From assembly GCF_004027225.2 (NCBI RefSeq), contig NC_044296.2, positions 4,198,796-4,262,795 on the forward strand: DNA of 64,000 bases, in the 5' to 3' direction. The DNA is from Strigops habroptila (Eukaryota > Chordata > Aves > Psittaciformes > Psittacidae). The translations under genes and the position numbers were made by a program. This document shows, piece by piece, positions 60,368 through 64,000 of the stretch (the first letter of the stretch is position 1; each line of letters begins with the position of its first letter). Under the pieces are notes generated by a model. It was not told the origin of the DNA, did no database searches, and saw only the letters and a list, made by a program, of their open reading frames with translations.

Positions 60368-63300
60368 AAAGTGCAGGAAGTTGCTGTGTGGGTGTCAGTG
60401 ATTGGGTTATAAGTAAAATTCAATGCTCTAGTGCTTTGATCGTGGGACCTACTGCTTTTGCCCCACCCTTACCACTTCCTTTAAATGCAGCACCATGCAT
60501 TCCACATTGCGGTTATAACAGTACTGTTAACCAGTGATATTAGTGGAAGAACCTTCACCACTAACCAGTGTGTAACCTTCAACCTCTTCTAAATTTTTAT
60601 TGCTTGCTTCTAGTGGTTTTGACCTTTTTAACCTTGAAAGAATAAAAGTCCTAAAAACACAAGAAGACACCTTCCCAATTGCAGTGTGCTTTCTTCTTGC
60701 AGATTATTTAATAAAAACAACTATTTTATCACTCCAGTGTAAATGTTACAATTTACAATTAAATATATTGTCTATTAGTGATGAATAGAGGGGGTGGGTG
60801 TTGTATTTATAGTGAACTTCTTTAATGCTAACATGCTTTTAAAAATTCAGTTTTTCTTTGGTGTGCTAATAGCAGAAAAATACAATGTAGCTTGAAATTC
60901 AAAGGACTACATATTGAATTCAACCTGTGTAAGAAAGAAATCAGTGCATTTATTTAGCTGCTATTTGAAATAGAGGGATTAAAATAAATTCTATTGGGAA
61001 GTTATTCCAGCCTGCACACAGTGAATTTGTTAAAGAACTTTGGTTTTTTGATCTGTTTATTCTTAGATCCTCTGATGTGCAACTGAATTTATAAACTGGC
61101 ATTTCAGAAGTTAGTGGTTAACACCTCAGTGTTTTGAGTGAAGGACTTCAAGTCCATTCTCACGTTGTTTTTATGTCTGGTAGTGGTTTTGAAATGTCAA
61201 AATACTGGAAAAAGCCTTGACAGGACAGACGAAAGGACTAACCAGCCTGCCTTAAATTAGGAAGCATGATTCTGATCCCTCAAAGATGCCTGGCTTGGGT
61301 GGAGCCCCAGAAGACCTCAGTGCAAGCACAAAGGTTTTCACAGTGGTTACTGTGAGTGACTAGAAATTATGACAAGTTAATAGTAATGATGCTGTTGATG
61401 ATAAATGTAACCAGCCAAGGTGTTTGGGTTCAGTATTTTCACCAAATCACAAATGGCAAAACTGCTCGATAGATTTTGCTGTCCCACCAGTGAAGTCAGA
61501 AAAAGCCCTGACTGACTTAAGCAAAATCTGACTGATCAAGTCCTATTTTTTTCATCTCACCACTTGGCAGATAAAGAGAAACGATAACTGAACTTGTTGA
61601 CTGCTAAAAAAAAAAAAAGAGGTCAAGGCATTAAGATCTATTAATATCTTCAGGATCTTAATATTTCATTGAACTAATCTGAAAACTTTTAGCTCTGATG
61701 CATTTGTAATCCATCATGTACAGAAATAATAGTTCCCTAGTTTTGGATGGGGATCCTTTGCTGTTTCTTCACAAGTGTGGTTGCAGGAGAATATTATTGT
61801 CAGCCCCAAAGAAGGTAGAAATGCAAGAAAAGTTAACAGCCAACTCACAGAGATTTCTGTTTATGTGGTGCATGGATCTTGGAAGGTCAATTTAAGATAG
61901 ATTTGGCCACTGAAGTGCTCATAATTAAGAATGTGTACAGAGTTAAGATATTCTGAAGGCAGTTTGACTTCAGAGCTTGAGTGAGTGGATGCTTGGTGGG
62001 GTATGCACACACATTCCAGGCTTATCTGGACCAGGATTGCCTCACAGGAAGGTTTTGAGTTAGATTCACTCTGTGCAATGTCTTTTGCACCCCTTAAATT
62101 TTTAGGTGCCTCTTACTACTGCTGTGCATGATTAGATGCTTAATGCTGTCAGCCACCTCTCTGCTGGCATGAATCAGAAGGAGATGTTTGTACCAGCCCT
62201 GTTCTGCTGCTGTCTTCCTTTGTGCTTGATGCTTCCTCCTCCTTTATGTCAATGATAAATATAGTTCTTTTTCCTATGTGTTACTTCTCTAAATTTAAGG
62301 CATTTTATGGTTTGTCTGTTTTGAGCATTTTAGATTTATTTTTCATGCATGGAGCAGTGCAAGAGCACTGTCAGTTCCCATTGTCCTCATCTTGGTAGTT
62401 TTCAGTGAAAATAAAAAAGCATAGATCTCTGCTACTTTTTGAGTTGGAGATACAACTTGTGTATGTTTGCCTATGCTTCAGTGTCTCCATTAGATGAAAA
62501 CGAAATGAACAGTTTGTTCAGTATTCTGCTTAAAAAACCATGCAAACCAAAGTCTGAGTGCTTTCTTGTGTGCATTTACTGATTCTTTCTTGCAAGCAAA
62601 TGGTGTTTTAGGAATTCTTGGTGTTTAAACACATCGTATACTTGTGGCCATACTTTTTGACCTGTGCAATGTCCCATCGATATGAATTTGCAGAGAAATT
62701 TGCTCTGTGTCTTTAGTGAGGTCATTTGAAGAAGAAAGAAGCCAGGTTAGGTGTAATAGATGCAATCAGGAGTTGTGACCAAAAGAATTGTATTCATCAG
62801 GAAAAATGTCTAATAATTCCCTTGCACTTATTGCCATGGGCATATTCAAGTGTGAGGGTCAATCGTTTGGTCTATCGTTCGTTGGGTGATCGCAGGAGTG
62901 TTGTTTATTTCTGAGTGGTACCACACCTGTTTCCTTAGAGCTTCTTGGGTACCCGAGTTACTGACAAGTAGCACAGTGCCTGTTTACCTTTAGTTTTTAA
63001 CCTCAACAGCAGCTGAGAGTGAAAAACTCACCCTCAAAGCTTGTGATGGACAGGAAAACATTTTTCTGACTATTTTTCGTGCCTTCTAGCAGCCCTGACA
63101 GTTGCATTCGAACACAGGCAGCCCGTGTTGTGTAGGATAAATGACTCATGGGTGGAGCACCTGCCTGGCTACAAACTAAAAATTCCATTCACGCTTCGAT
63201 TCTGGTGTTTATGCTGATCTCTCACAGTTATTTCAGTACCGATGGTTGAAAGGGGTTGTTCAGCATCTGTTTCAGGACAGGTTGTTAGGCTGAATGTACA

Positions 63301-64000
63301 ATGATTTCTCACCTTTCAAGTTTGTCGTTTTCAGAAGACTTCTCCTCAGCTCAGGTTTTCAGAGCTATGGGCTTGCTCAGGGTGCAAGCCTGAGCAAATA
63401 TTTTGCAAATATTAAGCAAAACCAGTTTCGAAGGGTTTTTGCATAGGAAAAATTCTTCCTTCTGTTACTAAAAGTGTAGTGATTTTGTGCAAAGAGTATT
63501 ATCGCGAAACAGTTGAGTTTGAAATACAGTGCAGAAATAGCCCCTGTTGAAGACAAATACCTCTGAGTGTTCTGTAGTAAATTGGCTTTAATGTTACTAA
63601 CCTTCAAGCACATTTTGAAAACTAAGAGTAATATTTCTGTAAGTTCCTTACAGTTTATGCAAGTTTTACTCTGCATCGGTGGAAGAGCTGGATAATTTAA
63701 CGGGATGGAGAAGAACATGCTGAGTAGGTTAGGAATGATACGTAAATTTGAAGTGACAAGGGGAAGATGTGCTGGGAGGCACCTTACAAAACTGCACAGT
63801 CTCCAAAGTTTTTAGAGTAACACTTCCTCTGCCAGGTATGCAGATGTGAGAGGTGAGAACCCTGGTATTGTATGTCCAAGTGTAATCACAGGCATGGATT
63901 TAACTCACTCTAGCACTACTTATCCTATGTAGCACAACTCTGACTTCTTAAAGCACATGTTTTCACTTCAGAAAGTTTCCTGGAAAGGAGTCCTTGTTTA

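Larger units (their letters stand above)
55611..64000 (+). other. EPS15L1 intron 22, open at the window edge
   Basis: After the donor at 55611 I find no further EPS15L1 exon: no DPF-coding block or recognisable C-terminal exon appears in the remaining 8.4 kb. The stretch is AT-rich and contains two close inverted repeats at 58226-58306 and a T-rich run at 60325. No CR1 fragment was recognised here. All open frames are short and unremarkable. Confidence 0.6.

Noticed and set aside
55611-64000. Search for the final EPS15L1 exon and for small genes such as tRNA or microRNA
   Set aside because: No DPF-coding block, no tRNA A/B-box arrangement and no recognisable miRNA precursor was seen.

Overview
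This is vertebrate, almost certainly avian, nuclear DNA. All genes are split into short exons with GT-AG introns, the 5' ends lie in very GC-rich islands, and the interspersed repeats are 3' fragments of the CR1 retrotransposon, the dominant avian LINE. Five genes can be read exon by exon. Their order (SLC35E1, CHERP, C19orf44 homologue on the minus strand, CALR3, EPS15L1) is that of human 19p13.11, which in chicken I would expect on microchromosome 28. All identities rest on recognising the translated exons; no database was searched.

Layout. 1-3507: SLC35E1, a drug/metabolite-superfamily transporter with six coding exons; exon 1 carries an apparent one-base frame break in a G-rich run. 3508-7427: 3' UTR and intergenic DNA with several poly(A) signals and an ancient MIR-like SINE. 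7491-19002: CHERP, a SURP/CID/RS/G-patch RNA-processing protein with 18 coding exons and up to three possible C-termini. 20582-25126 (minus): C19orf44 homologue, eight coding exons, convergent with CHERP and divergent from CALR3. 25127-25501: a 375-bp GC-rich bidirectional promoter with a ZNF143-type site and several CCAAT boxes. 25502-29650: CALR3, nine exons, an ER chaperone ending in KEEL. 29651-31398: intergenic DNA leading into a CpG island. 31399 to beyond the window: EPS15L1, an endocytic EH-domain adaptor; 22 exons (793 codons) are present and the last exon or exons lie past 64000.

The genes do not form a pathway; they are neighbours by conserved synteny. SLC35E1 is a probable Golgi/ER membrane carrier, CHERP acts in splicing, CALR3 in ER glycoprotein folding, and EPS15L1 in clathrin-mediated endocytosis. 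The function of C19orf44 is unknown.

The most unusual non-coding feature is an approximately 920-bp pure C/T (antisense G/A) array in an EPS15L1 intron (39181-40102), whose repeat unit changes step by step along its length. Other points are a GC-AG intron in EPS15L1, a candidate 20-nt alternative exon and an intronic poly(A) site at the CHERP 3' end, two CR1 copies that share the same 3' flank, perfect long hairpins in EPS15L1 introns, and a decayed protein-like stretch antisense within EPS15L1 intron 1. I found no clearly new biological system.
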